Origin: Candidatus Iainarchaeum sp.
GTDB taxonomy: Archaea > Iainarchaeota > Iainarchaeia > JAADDC01
Direction: 5' to 3'
DNA length: 38,169 nt
Assembly (NCBI GenBank): GCA_030445695.1
Contig: JASUTF010000005.1
Coordinates: 1-38,169, forward strand
The position numbers and the translations under genes were made by a program. This document shows, piece by piece, positions 8,798-15,991 of this stretch. Under the pieces are notes generated by a model. It ran no database searches, had not been told where the DNA came from, and was given only the letters and a program-made list of their open reading frames with translations. Positions within the stretch are counted from its first letter, which is position 1. Each line of letters begins with the position of its first letter.

Positions 8798-9407
8798 CCT
8801 GCTCCGCCTTCTCAGGTCGGAAGGGTATCCTGAGGACGTAGTTGCTGCATTTTCCCGGGTTCCACGCGAACTCTTTGTGCCTCCCGACTACAGGCACCTT
8901 GCCTACGAGGATACGGCACTCCCTACGAAGAACAACCAGACCATATCTCAGCCCAGCGTTATCGCCGAGATGCTGCGTCTTGCCGAGTTGCACCGCGGGC
9001 TCCGTGTTTTGGAGATCGGCACGGGCACTGGATATACCGCCGCGCTCACGTATGAGATCACGAGGGCACCCGTTGTGACTGTAGAATACGACCCCGAACT
9101 CTGCGCAGAGGCACGGGAACGCCTGAGGGCACTGGGCTATACGGAGGTAAAGGTGGTTTGCGGCGACGGAGGTAAAGGATATCCACCCGGTGCGCCCTAC
9201 GACAGGGTCATAATCCATGCAGCCGTTCCGAAAATCCCGGAGCCGCTGGTGGAGCAGACGAGGGAAGGAGGGATCATCGTCGCCCCTGTCGGCTCTCTAC
9301 ACACACAGTTTCTCGAAAAGTATGTGAAGATGGGGGATCATCTGGTTCTTGCGGAGCGGTCCATGCCCGTGGTCTTTGTCCCTCTGCGCGGCGAATACGG
9401 TTTTTAG
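8772..9407 (+). CDS. pcm: Protein-L-isoaspartate O-methyltransferase
   Basis: Pcm methylates L-isoaspartyl residues formed by protein ageing, so that they can revert to aspartate, using S-adenosylmethionine. The 211-residue length is typical. The family substrate motif NNQTISQPSVIAEML is followed by SAM motif I (VLEIGTGTGYTAAL), an acidic residue ending the second strand (TVEYDPEL) and YDRVIIHAAVPKIPEPLVEQ. The ATG at 8772 is preceded by GGTGAG and overlaps the HTH gene by 26 nt. The ATG at 8781 is an alternative. The end overlaps the convergent gene at 9404 by 4 nt. Confidence 0.94.
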   Translation: MSWMSSKDDLLRLLRSEGYPEDVVAAFSRVPRELFVPPDYRHLAYEDTALPTKNNQTISQPSVIAEMLRLAELHRGLRVLEIGTGTGYTAALTYEITRAPVVTVEYDPELCAEARERLRALGYTEVKVVCGDGGKGYPPGAPYDRVIIHAAVPKIPEPLVEQTREGGIIVAPVGSLHTQFLEKYVKMGDHLVLAERSMPVVFVPLRGEYGF

Positions 9408-10189
9408 ATCTTCAGGCCCTTCTCCTCCACCGTGATCTCTCCCCTGATCTCAGCGTGATCTCCCTTCTCCTCCACGGTCTCCTTTGCCTGCCAGTATATG
9501 CCACCCTCCCTTTCGTACACCATCTTCAGCCAGAGGTTAGAGGGCCACCTGTCGTATCCGAAGTCCTGTCCAACGAAGGAGAGGGTCGTCCCCATCTTGA
9601 ATAGCTCGGGGCTCAGCGCGAACCTCCAGATCTTTGCTGCCCAGTGCTCCGAGACGTTTCCCTTGCCCCCTTTATACCAGAAGAAGCCGGGAGGTCCGAG
9701 TATTGCCTTTGCCCGCCTGAAGAAGTACCTTTCGCGCATACCGTCTGCTTCCTCGACGTGTACCTCTTCCCTTGCCTCCCCGCGGTTCCACTCAATCCAC
9801 ATGCTTTTGTACAACGTCCCGTGATCCCAGTCCTCTTTGTACCAGATCTCCTGTGTCGCAGCGGTGCCGTTGATGCTGAACTCGCGCCACACGTGCCCCT
9901 TCTTTGCCCACTGGTTCACCTCTATGTGGATCTCCTCCGGGAACTCGTTGAAGGGACGTGAGATCACCGTGTCCACCACTATCCTTTGCGTTGTTTCCGC
10001 CTCTCCGCTGTGATCCCACGTATAATATTCGGGAACGGGATGCTTGAACGCGAATTCGGGGCAGTTCCGACCCTCGAGCACGATTTTCTGGTTGTATGAG
10101 AATCGGGGCCTCGTGCTAACGGTGCCCTCCGCCAGAATCTCGACGCGGTTCTGGAAGATCTTCGTTACGTAGTGCGTTGTTGCACGCAT
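9404..10189 (-). CDS. Protein of unknown function, 261 residues
   Basis: I do not recognise a family. The sequence alternates in the way of an all-beta protein and is very rich in aromatic residues and Glu (EIHIEVNQWAKKGHVWREFS, WYKEDWDHGTLYKSMWIEW, GGIYWQAKETVEEKGDHAEI), which would suit a soluble beta barrel or lipocalin-like fold. No signal peptide is visible. The ATG at 10189 lies 27 nt from a TATA element that it shares with the divergent JAMM gene. It ends against pcm with a 4-nt overlap. Confidence 0.7.
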   Translation of the reverse strand: MRATTHYVTKIFQNRVEILAEGTVSTRPRFSYNQKIVLEGRNCPEFAFKHPVPEYYTWDHSGEAETTQRIVVDTVISRPFNEFPEEIHIEVNQWAKKGHVWREFSINGTAATQEIWYKEDWDHGTLYKSMWIEWNRGEAREEVHVEEADGMRERYFFRRAKAILGPPGFFWYKGGKGNVSEHWAAKIWRFALSPELFKMGTTLSFVGQDFGYDRWPSNLWLKMVYEREGGIYWQAKETVEEKGDHAEIRGEITVEEKGLKI

Positions 10190-10211
10190 GAAGATGATGT
10201 TGGTGCAGGAT

Positions 10212-10220
10212 GTTTTAAAC
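10212..10220. promoter_or_regulatory. Shared, nearly palindromic TATA element between 10189 and 10243
   Basis: gttttaaac is centred at 10216, exactly 27 nt from each start codon (10189 on the minus strand, 10243 on the plus strand). Its TTTAAA core reads the same on both strands. Confidence 0.55.
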
Positions 10221-10242
10221 GGAGATCCAGGCAGTTACCTAC

Positions 10243-10614
10243 GTGCGAGTGGTAATCCGTTCCGACGTGCTGGAAGGGATCCTCGACGCTGCCAAGCGCC
10301 ACTACCCCCGGGAGTTTTTCTGCCTGCTGGGCGGACACTGGGACGGCGACTCGGCGTTCGTGGACGAGATCGTCTATATTCCCTTCAAGAACGGCGAGCG
10401 TTCCGTCGTTTTCAACCCGTATACGATACCGATAGACGGAAGGATCATCGGCTCTGCCCACTCGCACCCCCGGGCCTCTCCTCCCTCCCGCGCCGACAGA
10501 AAGACGTTCCCTCAAACGGGTTGGGTGCATATTATCGTTTACCCGCCCTTTGATCAGCTCTCCGTTTCTGCATACGACGCCGCCGGCAGAAAAATCCCCT
10601 TGGAGGTAGTGTAA
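10243..10614 (+). CDS. JAMM/MPN metalloprotease-like protein
   Basis: The protein has 123 residues and a GTG start. It carries the JAB1/MPN/Mov34 metal-site residues: Glu24 in YPREFFCLLGG, His73 and His75 in the HxHP motif (SAHSHPRASPPSRADR), then Ser82 and Asp85. Archaeal members remove ubiquitin-like SAMP modifiers or sulfur-carrier proteins. Asp85 suggests that zinc can still be bound. The spacing from His75 to the serine is one residue shorter than in the usual H-x-H-x7-S-x2-D pattern. No ubiquitin-like or E1-like gene lies in the window, so the substrate is unknown. The gene is divergent from 9404-10189. Confidence 0.85.
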   Translation: MRVVIRSDVLEGILDAAKRHYPREFFCLLGGHWDGDSAFVDEIVYIPFKNGERSVVFNPYTIPIDGRIIGSAHSHPRASPPSRADRKTFPQTGWVHIIVYPPFDQLSVSAYDAAGRKIPLEVV

Positions 10615-10694
10615 CGGTCAGCGAGCCAGGTATCTCTTCATCCATCCGTCGATGTCGGCTTCATCATCCCGGAAAAAATGGGAGAGAAACGTTT

Positions 10695-11117
10695 TTACTT
10701 GGAGAGCTTGCAGAGCACCGTGGCCATATACCCGACGTCCCCCATGCCCTGGGGAAGGATCTTTCTTGCTTCAAGACCGTCGATGTCGAACTTCGTGGCG
10801 TCTGGCTCCGTTCCCGCCACCACCACCATGTCTCCATCTCCCACTTCGGCGGGGTCGAACTCCTTCTCTGCCTTTTTCGTTATTATGAAAACGTTCTTTG
10901 GCTTCAGCAGCTCTACAACATCCTTCAGGTCGGGAACGATGAGAATCTTCTTCCCCCTCTTCGCTGCGGCAAGATGGATCTCTGGGACGCCTGTCTGGGC
11001 CGCTGCGCCCTGCGGCCGCGAGATAACGAAGAGGTCCACGTTGTCGTATGCAAACACAATCTTCGCGATCTCCTGCAGTTTTGCCACCGAGTGCACGTCG
11101 TGGTATACAACGATCAT
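10695..11117 (-). CDS. Archaeal SPOUT-like (SpoU/RecB-nuclease annotated) conserved protein
   Basis: The 140-residue protein begins MIVVYHDVHSVAKLQEIAKI and contains ISRPQGAAAQTGVPEIHLAAAK, KKILIVPDLKDVVELLKP and a C-terminal GDVGYMATVLCKL. The pattern matches a conserved archaeal family that databases variously call SpoU-like rRNA methylase or RecB-family nuclease. The alpha/beta pattern with a Gly-rich C-terminal loop suits a SPOUT methyltransferase knot, but the substrate is unknown. The GTG at 11129 is in frame. I prefer the ATG at 11117, because GGAGGTGA lies 8 nt upstream of it. It follows the DNA methyltransferase gene by about 23 nt and is probably cotranscribed. Confidence 0.75.
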   Translation of the reverse strand: MIVVYHDVHSVAKLQEIAKIVFAYDNVDLFVISRPQGAAAQTGVPEIHLAAAKRGKKILIVPDLKDVVELLKPKNVFIITKKAEKEFDPAEVGDGDMVVVAGTEPDATKFDIDGLEARKILPQGMGDVGYMATVLCKLSK

Positions 11118-11140
11118 AGTTTCAATCACCTCCGTTGTTC

Positions 11141-12085
11141 TTATAACTCCCCCACCTTGTTGAGCACGACTTCCGCAATCTTTCTTGCCAGTAGTGGGGG
11201 CACCGCCTCCCCCGCTTGATTGTATTGTTGCTCCAGCGGCCCATAGAACACGTGGTCGTCGGGGAAGCTCATGAGGCGGGCATTCTCTCGAACGGTGAGT
11301 AAACGATCAGAGAATGGGTGGATAAAACGGGAGGAACCCATGACCGTGGGTGCCACTCTGTTCGGGTGCAGGCGAATGTAGTTCTGGTGGACGCGCTTGG
11401 CGCCCTTGAAGTAGACGGGGGCCTGCCCCCACTTCAACTTGTGGACCACCTTCTCTACCCTTCTTGGCAGTGGCTTGTAAACGTGGTTTGGAATATTGTG
11501 CACGTCCCTCGGATCGGGTAAATCGCCTATGGCGTCCCAGACAGTCCTTCTCCTCCCTGCCTTTGGCCTTATGCGTATCGGGGATATGAAGACGCGGGTT
11601 CTCTTCGACGGGACTCCGTATATGCTCGCTTCGAGCACGTTGAACTTTACCTCGTAGCCGACCCGGCCGAACTCGTAGCGTAGCGCCTCCTTTAGGTCTC
11701 CCTCGATGATGCCGAGGACGTTCTCCATGACAAAGACCTCTGGTTGCAGATCCCCGACGAAGCGAATGAAGTGGAGCGTTAGCCGGCCCCTGGGGTCTTT
11801 GTACAAGCGGTCCAGCGGTTCCTTCTCCCTCTTCGCGTTGGCAACCGTGAACGCCTCGCAGGGCGGTCCCCCTATGATCACGTCTGGCTTCCCGATCTCC
11901 TTCTCGACGTCTGCGGCGTCCAGCGTCTTAATGTCCTGTGCCCACATGCGGACGCCCGGGAAATTATTTACGTACGTTTCCGCCGAGTACTTCCACGCCT
12001 CCACTGCACCCACTATCTCAAAACCGGCGTCCATGAATCCTCTTGCAAACCCTCCCGCACCTGCGAAGAGGTCCAGCACTCTCAC
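11141..12085 (-). CDS. C5-cytosine DNA methyltransferase (orphan)
   Basis: This enzyme transfers a methyl group from S-adenosylmethionine to C5 of cytosine in DNA. The 314-residue protein holds motif I (DLFAGAGGFARGF), motif IV with the catalytic Cys76 (IIGGPPCEAF), motif VI (VFVMENVLG), motif VIII-like YGVPSKRTRVFI and a terminal motif X-like region (AGEAVPPLLARKIAEVV). The target-recognition region lies at about residues 185-250. The start is a GTG at 12085, with a TATA element about 27 nt upstream. No restriction endonuclease gene is next to it, so it is either a solitary methylase or the remnant of a restriction-modification pair. The recognition site cannot be read from sequence. Confidence 0.93.
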   Translation of the reverse strand: MRVLDLFAGAGGFARGFMDAGFEIVGAVEAWKYSAETYVNNFPGVRMWAQDIKTLDAADVEKEIGKPDVIIGGPPCEAFTVANAKREKEPLDRLYKDPRGRLTLHFIRFVGDLQPEVFVMENVLGIIEGDLKEALRYEFGRVGYEVKFNVLEASIYGVPSKRTRVFISPIRIRPKAGRRRTVWDAIGDLPDPRDVHNIPNHVYKPLPRRVEKVVHKLKWGQAPVYFKGAKRVHQNYIRLHPNRVAPTVMGSSRFIHPFSDRLLTVRENARLMSFPDDHVFYGPLEQQYNQAGEAVPPLLARKIAEVVLNKVGEL

Positions 12086-12088
12086 GTT

Positions 12089-12116
12089 TTTTATTATCTG
12101 CCATTGAGTTTATTAC
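12089..12116. promoter_or_regulatory. Two opposed TATA elements between the methylase and 12118 genes
   Basis: The start codons are 33 bp apart. ttttattat, centred at about 12093, is 25 nt before the plus-strand ATG at 12118. tttatta, centred at about 12112, is 27 nt before the minus-strand GTG at 12085. Each promoter lies between the two elements, pointing across the other. Confidence 0.45.
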
Positions 12117-12117
12117 G

Positions 12118-12501
12118 ATGCGTGCCCATTTCCTCGCTCTTCTGCTCGTTCTCCCCCTTGCTGCGGGGTGGGTGTATCCTCACCGGTGGCACTTCTCCGC
12201 AAACCCTGGCGAGCATATCACACTATGCGCTACCGCCTTCTCCGATTCCAACTCTACGATCACTCTCCGCTGCGGTGCAGATCTGGTCGACGAGAAGAAC
12301 ATACCTGCCAATGTCCCCACAGTTCTTTGCTTCGAATACGCTCCGCGTGAGACGGTAAGCTGTGTATGGAGCGACGGGGCCAACGAGAAAACGGTCAGGA
12401 TAGACGTGTTCCCCCATGCCATCGTGGACGCGGTTCTCGCGGTTCTGCTGGTGGTTCTCGTTATACGGTTTGCCGTGCGGCTCGTCAAGATTTACCTGTA
12501 A
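12118..12501 (+). CDS. Small secreted protein with C-terminal membrane anchor
   Basis: The 127-residue protein has a clear signal peptide (MRAHFLALLLVLPLAAGW), a short beta-rich outer domain with four cysteines (LCATAFSDS, LRCGADL, VLCFEY, VSCVWSDG) that could form two disulfides, and one C-terminal membrane helix (AVLAVLLVVLVIRFAV) with a basic inside tail. The ATG at 12118 fits the signal peptide and the TATA spacing. The longer open frame from 12043 runs into the methylase gene. I do not recognise a family. An Ig-like extracellular domain is a guess. Confidence 0.7.
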   Translation: MRAHFLALLLVLPLAAGWVYPHRWHFSANPGEHITLCATAFSDSNSTITLRCGADLVDEKNIPANVPTVLCFEYAPRETVSCVWSDGANEKTVRIDVFPHAIVDAVLAVLLVVLVIRFAVRLVKIYL

Positions 12502-12546
12502 CCCGGTTTACGTTATAAAAAGTATAAACCATCAAAAAGGAAAGAA
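12502..12546 (-). terminator. T-rich terminator of the TrmB-family gene
   Basis: Read on the minus strand, the 45 nt after the stop of the regulator gene contain ctttcctttttgatgg and then actttttataacg, which are T-runs typical of archaeal termination. The same stretch also separates it from the convergent gene ending at 12501. Confidence 0.4.
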
Positions 12547-13296
12547 TTAGATGTACTCGATGTGCGGGCTCATCATGTTTCGCAGCGAGCGTGCGAACTC
12601 GGGATGATCAACGAGAACCGCCTTGTTGTCGTTGGGCATGGCAATAACCGCCGTCCTGTTGTCCACGAGGATGCTTGGCGGGAGCTCCGACTCACTTTCC
12701 ACTACTTCAACGTCACCCGCCACTGCGAACGTTCCCTTCATGCTCTTCGGTGCCAGTACGGTTACGCTGACACCCCTTGACGCTGCCTGCTGAATTGCAG
12801 GCAGGATCGTGTTCCCATACTCTCCGAAGAACTCTGGCGTGAGCGTTATGATCACGCTCTCCTGGGCGCTGGAGATGATGTTCTGTATGCTTGTCCGGAG
12901 GACGTTGTCGGTGTTGAGCACCCATATTCCCTTCTCCGTCTCTTTCTTCATCTTCGGCCCGTGCTCGCGCTCGAGCTGCTCCGCTATGCTCAGGATGCGC
13001 TCGTACTCCTTCTTGAATTCCTCTTCCTTGAGCTTGAGATACGCCTGAATCGCCTGCTTCGGCGGAACGGCCCGGTACTTCACGGGGCGCCCGGGCTCAA
13101 CCACGACGAAGCCCTTCTTTTCCAGACGGCCTATTATATCATAAACGCGAGGACGTGGAACCTCCGCCCTGTTGCTCAGCTCGCCTGCCGTCGCCCCCCC
13201 AAAGAGAAGCAGAGAAGCATATGCCTGGGCCTCATACTGGTTCAGCCCTATGCTGCGAAGGAGTGAGACAAGTTTCTGCTTGGCATCCATGCCCAT
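12547..13296 (-). CDS. TrmB-family transcriptional regulator
   Basis: The 249-residue protein has an N-terminal winged helix (LVSLLRSIGLNQYEAQAYAS, then ATAGELSNRAEVPRPRVYDIIGRLEKKGFV), the hallmark of archaeal TrmB regulators. A coiled-coil helix (LKLKEEEFKKEYERILSIAEQLEREHG) and a phospholipase D-like effector domain follow, as in TrmB proteins that sense sugars or other small molecules. I start at the ATG at 13296 because a TATA element is centred 26 nt upstream, giving a leaderless mRNA. A perfect 14-bp palindrome just upstream is a likely operator. The divergent surface-protein gene at 13439 may be its target. The ligand is unknown. Confidence 0.9.
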   Translation of the reverse strand: MGMDAKQKLVSLLRSIGLNQYEAQAYASLLLFGGATAGELSNRAEVPRPRVYDIIGRLEKKGFVVVEPGRPVKYRAVPPKQAIQAYLKLKEEEFKKEYERILSIAEQLEREHGPKMKKETEKGIWVLNTDNVLRTSIQNIISSAQESVIITLTPEFFGEYGNTILPAIQQAASRGVSVTVLAPKSMKGTFAVAGDVEVVESESELPPSILVDNRTAVIAMPNDNKAVLVDHPEFARSLRNMMSPHIEYI

Positions 13297-13315
13297 CGGA
13301 GTAAAAAGGAAAGGG

Positions 13316-13327
13316 GATATTAAATAC
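13316..13327 (-). promoter_or_regulatory. TATA element of the TrmB-family gene
   Basis: atattaaatact is centred at about 13322, 26 nt from the ATG at 13296 on the minus strand. Confidence 0.5.
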
Positions 13328-13337
13328 TTTCGGTGGG

Positions 13338-13351
13338 AAAGTTGCAACTTT
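13338..13351. promoter_or_regulatory. Perfect 14-bp palindrome, candidate TrmB operator
   Basis: AAAGTTGCAACTTT is a perfect inverted repeat. It lies just upstream of the regulator's TATA element and about 25 bp upstream of the TATA element of the surface-protein gene, so a dimer bound here could affect both. Autoregulation is common in the TrmB family. The assignment is an inference from position and symmetry. Confidence 0.5.
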
Positions 13352-13370
13352 TCATAACCAAAGGGTAGTT

Positions 13371-13380
13371 ACATTTAAAC
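13371..13380 (+). promoter_or_regulatory. TATA element of the surface-protein gene at 13439
   Basis: acatttaaac is centred at about 13376, predicting a start of transcription near 13402 and a leader of about 37 nt that carries the strong ribosome binding site. Confidence 0.45.
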
Positions 13381-13424
13381 CTCCGCTATACCCTATATTA
13401 TGAAGAGTTTGTTCCGAAATCATT

Positions 13425-13433
13425 GGAGGTGAG
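13425..13433 (+). promoter_or_regulatory. Strong ribosome binding site (GGAGGTGAG)
   Basis: GGAGGTGAG sits 5 nt before the ATG at 13439 and is a near-complete match to the anti-Shine-Dalgarno sequence. Most first genes in this window look leaderless, so this one stands out and suggests high expression. Confidence 0.7.
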
Positions 13434-13438
13434 AAAAG

Positions 13439-14875
13439 ATGAATGGAAGGATATTGGGGATGCTTGCCCTCGCGCTGCTCCTCTTCACGGCGGCGGGTTG
13501 GGCAAAGATCTCCGTGACGTCGCCCAGTGAGTGCATCAGCGTCTATCCCGGGGACACCATAACCAAGGCCATCCGCATCAGCGTCGAGGACTCCGGCTGG
13601 TATACGGTGAAGGCAACGGGGGACATAGACATCCGCCCGGACAGCTGGACGGGCTACGTGGACGAGGACGAGCCGAAGTACGTGTATTTCACGATCCGCG
13701 CACCCATGGACGTGACGGACGACTACTTCACGGCAACGTTCACGCTCTATGACGTCAACGGCCAGTATGTTGACGACACGTCTATGTGCATTCACGTCTC
13801 CCGCTACGGCGAGGCGGCAGCAGAGGTAACCGACTTTATCTTCGGTGCACAGGAGTACTACGAGGAGGACGGCTACATCGTTGTCCCGCTCTACGTCCAG
13901 AACACGGGCGACGTTGACATGACCGTTGACTTCCTGGCGGACTACTCTGACGTGCGCTTCACAAAGACAGCGGTGTTCGTCCGCGCCGGCGGCGAGGCAA
14001 AGGTCCTCGCGAAGATACCCAGCGACGCGGACCTGCCGAGCAGCATAACGTTCTACGCTTACGGCAACGGCGTCCGCAAGGAGGTAAAGGTGCGCTTCAC
14101 GTCTGACACCGTGGAGCAGGAGATCGAGCTCCAGCTGCCGGACGACATCGTTATAAACAAGGGCATCACGTACGTGCCTGTCCATATAACGAACTACGGC
14201 GAGACAAAGATCACCGTCAAGCCCAAGCTCAAGGACGCTCCCTTCGGCGTGTCGTCCTATGCGGACACGGTAACGCTCTACCCCAAGCAGACAGAGACGG
14301 TGAACATGATCGTGCGCGCCGATAACGTCCTGCAGACAGGAGATCGCGTTGCTCGCGTCTGCCTGCTCGACGACGCTGACGTCGAGCTCAAGTGCAAGTA
14401 CGTTGCCCTGCACATACCCGCACCCGAGGCGGGCGAGGCAACAGAGACCGTCAAGGACGGCGAGAAGCTCGTCACGATAACCATCAACAACGGTGCAAAG
14501 CACTACAGGAACGCCACAGTGGACGTTGACGTGCCAGAGGGCTGGATCGTCCGCGTCGAGCCGTCAGACATACTTGACATACCGGCATACGAGAAGGAGG
14601 ACATAACCGTCTACTTCAAGCCAACCGAGAAGGCAGAGGACGGCCTCGCGACCATCGTTGTCCGTGCACCCGACGGAACAGTGCTCGCCAAGAAGACGGT
14701 ATCCCTTGACAAGTCCAAGCTCACAGGGTATGCAGTGATGGGCGGCAACGCTGCAGCGTGGATCATTGTTGGCCTGATCATCCTTGCCGTGCTCGTGGCG
14801 CTGTTCAGCAAGGGTGGTGAGTCGTCCAGCAACGGCAGCATAGAGGAGCTCAAGGCACAGATCACGAAGAAGTGA
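13439..14875 (+). CDS. Abundant surface/S-layer-like protein with CARDB-type repeats
   Basis: The 478-residue protein has a signal peptide (MNGRILGMLALALLLFTAAG), several tandem beta-sandwich repeats of about 100 residues resembling the archaeal CARDB/NEW3 type (YVQNTGDVDMTVDFLAD, VHITNYGETKITVKPKL, ITINNGAKHYRNATVDVD), one C-terminal membrane helix (AAWIIVGLIILAVLVALF) and a hydrophilic tail. An LTGYAV motif precedes the anchor, as LTGYSL does in the protein at 174. The gene has a strong ribosome binding site, strongly C-ending codons and a hairpin terminator, all signs of high expression. It may form or decorate the cell envelope. It lies divergent from a TrmB regulator, which may control it. 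Confidence 0.85.
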   Translation: MNGRILGMLALALLLFTAAGWAKISVTSPSECISVYPGDTITKAIRISVEDSGWYTVKATGDIDIRPDSWTGYVDEDEPKYVYFTIRAPMDVTDDYFTATFTLYDVNGQYVDDTSMCIHVSRYGEAAAEVTDFIFGAQEYYEEDGYIVVPLYVQNTGDVDMTVDFLADYSDVRFTKTAVFVRAGGEAKVLAKIPSDADLPSSITFYAYGNGVRKEVKVRFTSDTVEQEIELQLPDDIVINKGITYVPVHITNYGETKITVKPKLKDAPFGVSSYADTVTLYPKQTETVNMIVRADNVLQTGDRVARVCLLDDADVELKCKYVALHIPAPEAGEATETVKDGEKLVTITINNGAKHYRNATVDVDVPEGWIVRVEPSDILDIPAYEKEDITVYFKPTEKAEDGLATIVVRAPDGTVLAKKTVSLDKSKLTGYAVMGGNAAAWIIVGLIILAVLVALFSKGGESSSNGSIEELKAQITKK

Positions 14876-14904
14876 GGGGGTTTTCCCCTTTAACTTTTGT
14901 TTTT
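14876..14904 (+). terminator. Hairpin plus T-tract terminator
   Basis: Immediately after the TGA, GGGG-TTTT-CCCC forms a compact stem-loop (about 14877-14888), followed by tttaacttttgttttt. A hairpin with a T-tract is uncommon in archaea and marks a strongly expressed transcript. Confidence 0.6.
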
Positions 14905-15406
14905 ACGGGCTTATTCTTTCTATTTTGTAATAGACGATCTCGTTCTCCGAATCAACCACTGCAAGTACGAGCTTCGTTCGTATTGCCCTTGCCAGGCGCA
15001 CCATTCTGGATATGTCCGTGATTTCGATGCGTTTCTCCTCAGGCATGACCTGTACGGTGAACTCCGTGTGTGCCTCTCCCGGCTTCTTGCCCCTTGGATA
15101 AACGCGGAAGTGCGTGCCGAACTTGAAGCCCGTTTTTATGACGTACCCGCGGTCGCGTATGTCCTTGAAGACGGCATACCTCACGTAGAACTCCGGCTCT
15201 TCCTTCTCCGCCTCCCTGAAGAACTCCGCCACCGTGAGCTCCTTCCCGTCCTTCATGACCTTTATCTTCCCCTTCTCCATGAGGTATGCCGCCTCGTAGA
15301 GGGACAGGACGAGGCCTTCGCTACGCTTCTCGCCGAAGCCCCGCTGCAGGAGCTCGTCGTAACCCTCTGGAACAAGAACACGCTTTCCGAGCATCTCAGC
15401 CCGCAT
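14903..15406 (-). CDS. endA: tRNA-splicing endonuclease (EndA)
   Basis: EndA cuts introns from archaeal pre-tRNA and pre-rRNA at bulge-helix-bulge motifs. At 167 residues it is the short homodimer/homotetramer type. The catalytic triad is visible: Tyr103 in THFRVYPRG, His113 in EAHTEFTVQV and Lys145 in AIRTKLVLAVVD. YAVFKDIRDRGYVIKTGFKF is the family signature. The gene follows, with an 11-nt overlap, a winged-helix protein on the same strand, so the two are cotranscribed. The presence of EndA implies intron-containing tRNAs in this genome. Confidence 0.95.
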   Translation of the reverse strand: MRAEMLGKRVLVPEGYDELLQRGFGEKRSEGLVLSLYEAAYLMEKGKIKVMKDGKELTVAEFFREAEKEEPEFYVRYAVFKDIRDRGYVIKTGFKFGTHFRVYPRGKKPGEAHTEFTVQVMPEEKRIEITDISRMVRLARAIRTKLVLAVVDSENEIVYYKIERISP

Positions 15407-15941
15407 AGTGATACCTCCCCTCCTTGTCCTCGTAGACGATTCCGTCTTCCTTCGCGATTTCCAGCACCGCCTTCACGAGGCCCTCGTCCAGCCCGAGGGC
15501 ACTGGCGAGCTCTTTGGCTGTTTTCGGCTCCTTTCTCAGTTCCGGTTCCATCTTGGAAAGCGTCTCGGTGTATACGGATGCCCTGACGACGTAATACTTC
15601 CCGTCAAAGCCCTTCACGCCGAGAAGTTCCCCGCGCTTGAACTCCCACGCGTGCTCCCGTGAGAACGCCCTTGCCGCCTCGTCCGATGATATTATCGCGA
15701 AGTCCTCGCCCCATGCCTTGGTAACCGTCTTCTCCGTCTTTCCCTCTCCACGGACGAGGCGGTTCTTCACCCTCCTCGTGATCACGTATCGCAGCTGCCT
15801 GTCGATGAGCCGTTTTATCGCCTCCTCGCTGGCAACGACGAATATCTCCGGCTCGAGCTTTATCGCCTTTATCTCCTTGTCCTGTAGGGTCTCGGGAAGC
15901 TCGATGAAGAGCCGCCCGTCCCTCTTTATCAGGCGGACCAT
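15396..15941 (-). CDS. Conserved protein with C-terminal winged helix, function unknown
   Basis: The 181-residue protein starts at MVRLIKRDGRLFIELPETL. An ATG at 15983 is in frame, but the one at 15941 is better placed relative to the AT-rich promoter region. Residues 1-110 look alpha/beta and basic (RQLRYVITRRVKNRLVRGEGK). The C-terminal 60 residues form a winged helix (KEPKTAKELASALGLDEGLVKAVLEIAKEDGIVYEDKEG). Operon linkage to endA suggests a link to RNA processing, but I cannot name a family. Confidence 0.7.
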   Translation of the reverse strand: MVRLIKRDGRLFIELPETLQDKEIKAIKLEPEIFVVASEEAIKRLIDRQLRYVITRRVKNRLVRGEGKTEKTVTKAWGEDFAIISSDEAARAFSREHAWEFKRGELLGVKGFDGKYYVVRASVYTETLSKMEPELRKEPKTAKELASALGLDEGLVKAVLEIAKEDGIVYEDKEGRYHYAG

Positions 15942-15991
15942 TCGTAAAAACCTGCGTGGAACTTCTAAAAAAGATGTTATCATAGTGCTTT

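Noticed and set aside
9404-9407. Possible fusion or coupling of pcm and the unknown gene
   Set aside because: They are convergent genes whose stop codons overlap by 4 nt, which is ordinary compaction in this genome.
10615-10694. A short minus-strand reading ending DEADIDGWMKRYLAR
   Set aside because: It looks protein-like, but the frame has no usable start codon and runs back into the SPOUT-like gene in another frame.
13352-14503. A 383-codon open frame antisense to the surface-protein gene
   Set aside because: It arises from the strong codon bias of the real gene, which leaves few stops on the other strand. The translation is Val/Leu/Arg/His-rich with no domain, and it would cross the promoter region.
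15942-15983. N-terminal extension MITSFLEVPRRFLR of the winged-helix gene
   Set aside because: It would cover the promoter of the XPD gene and leave no room for its own. The ATG at 15941 is 26 nt from the AT-rich promoter element.
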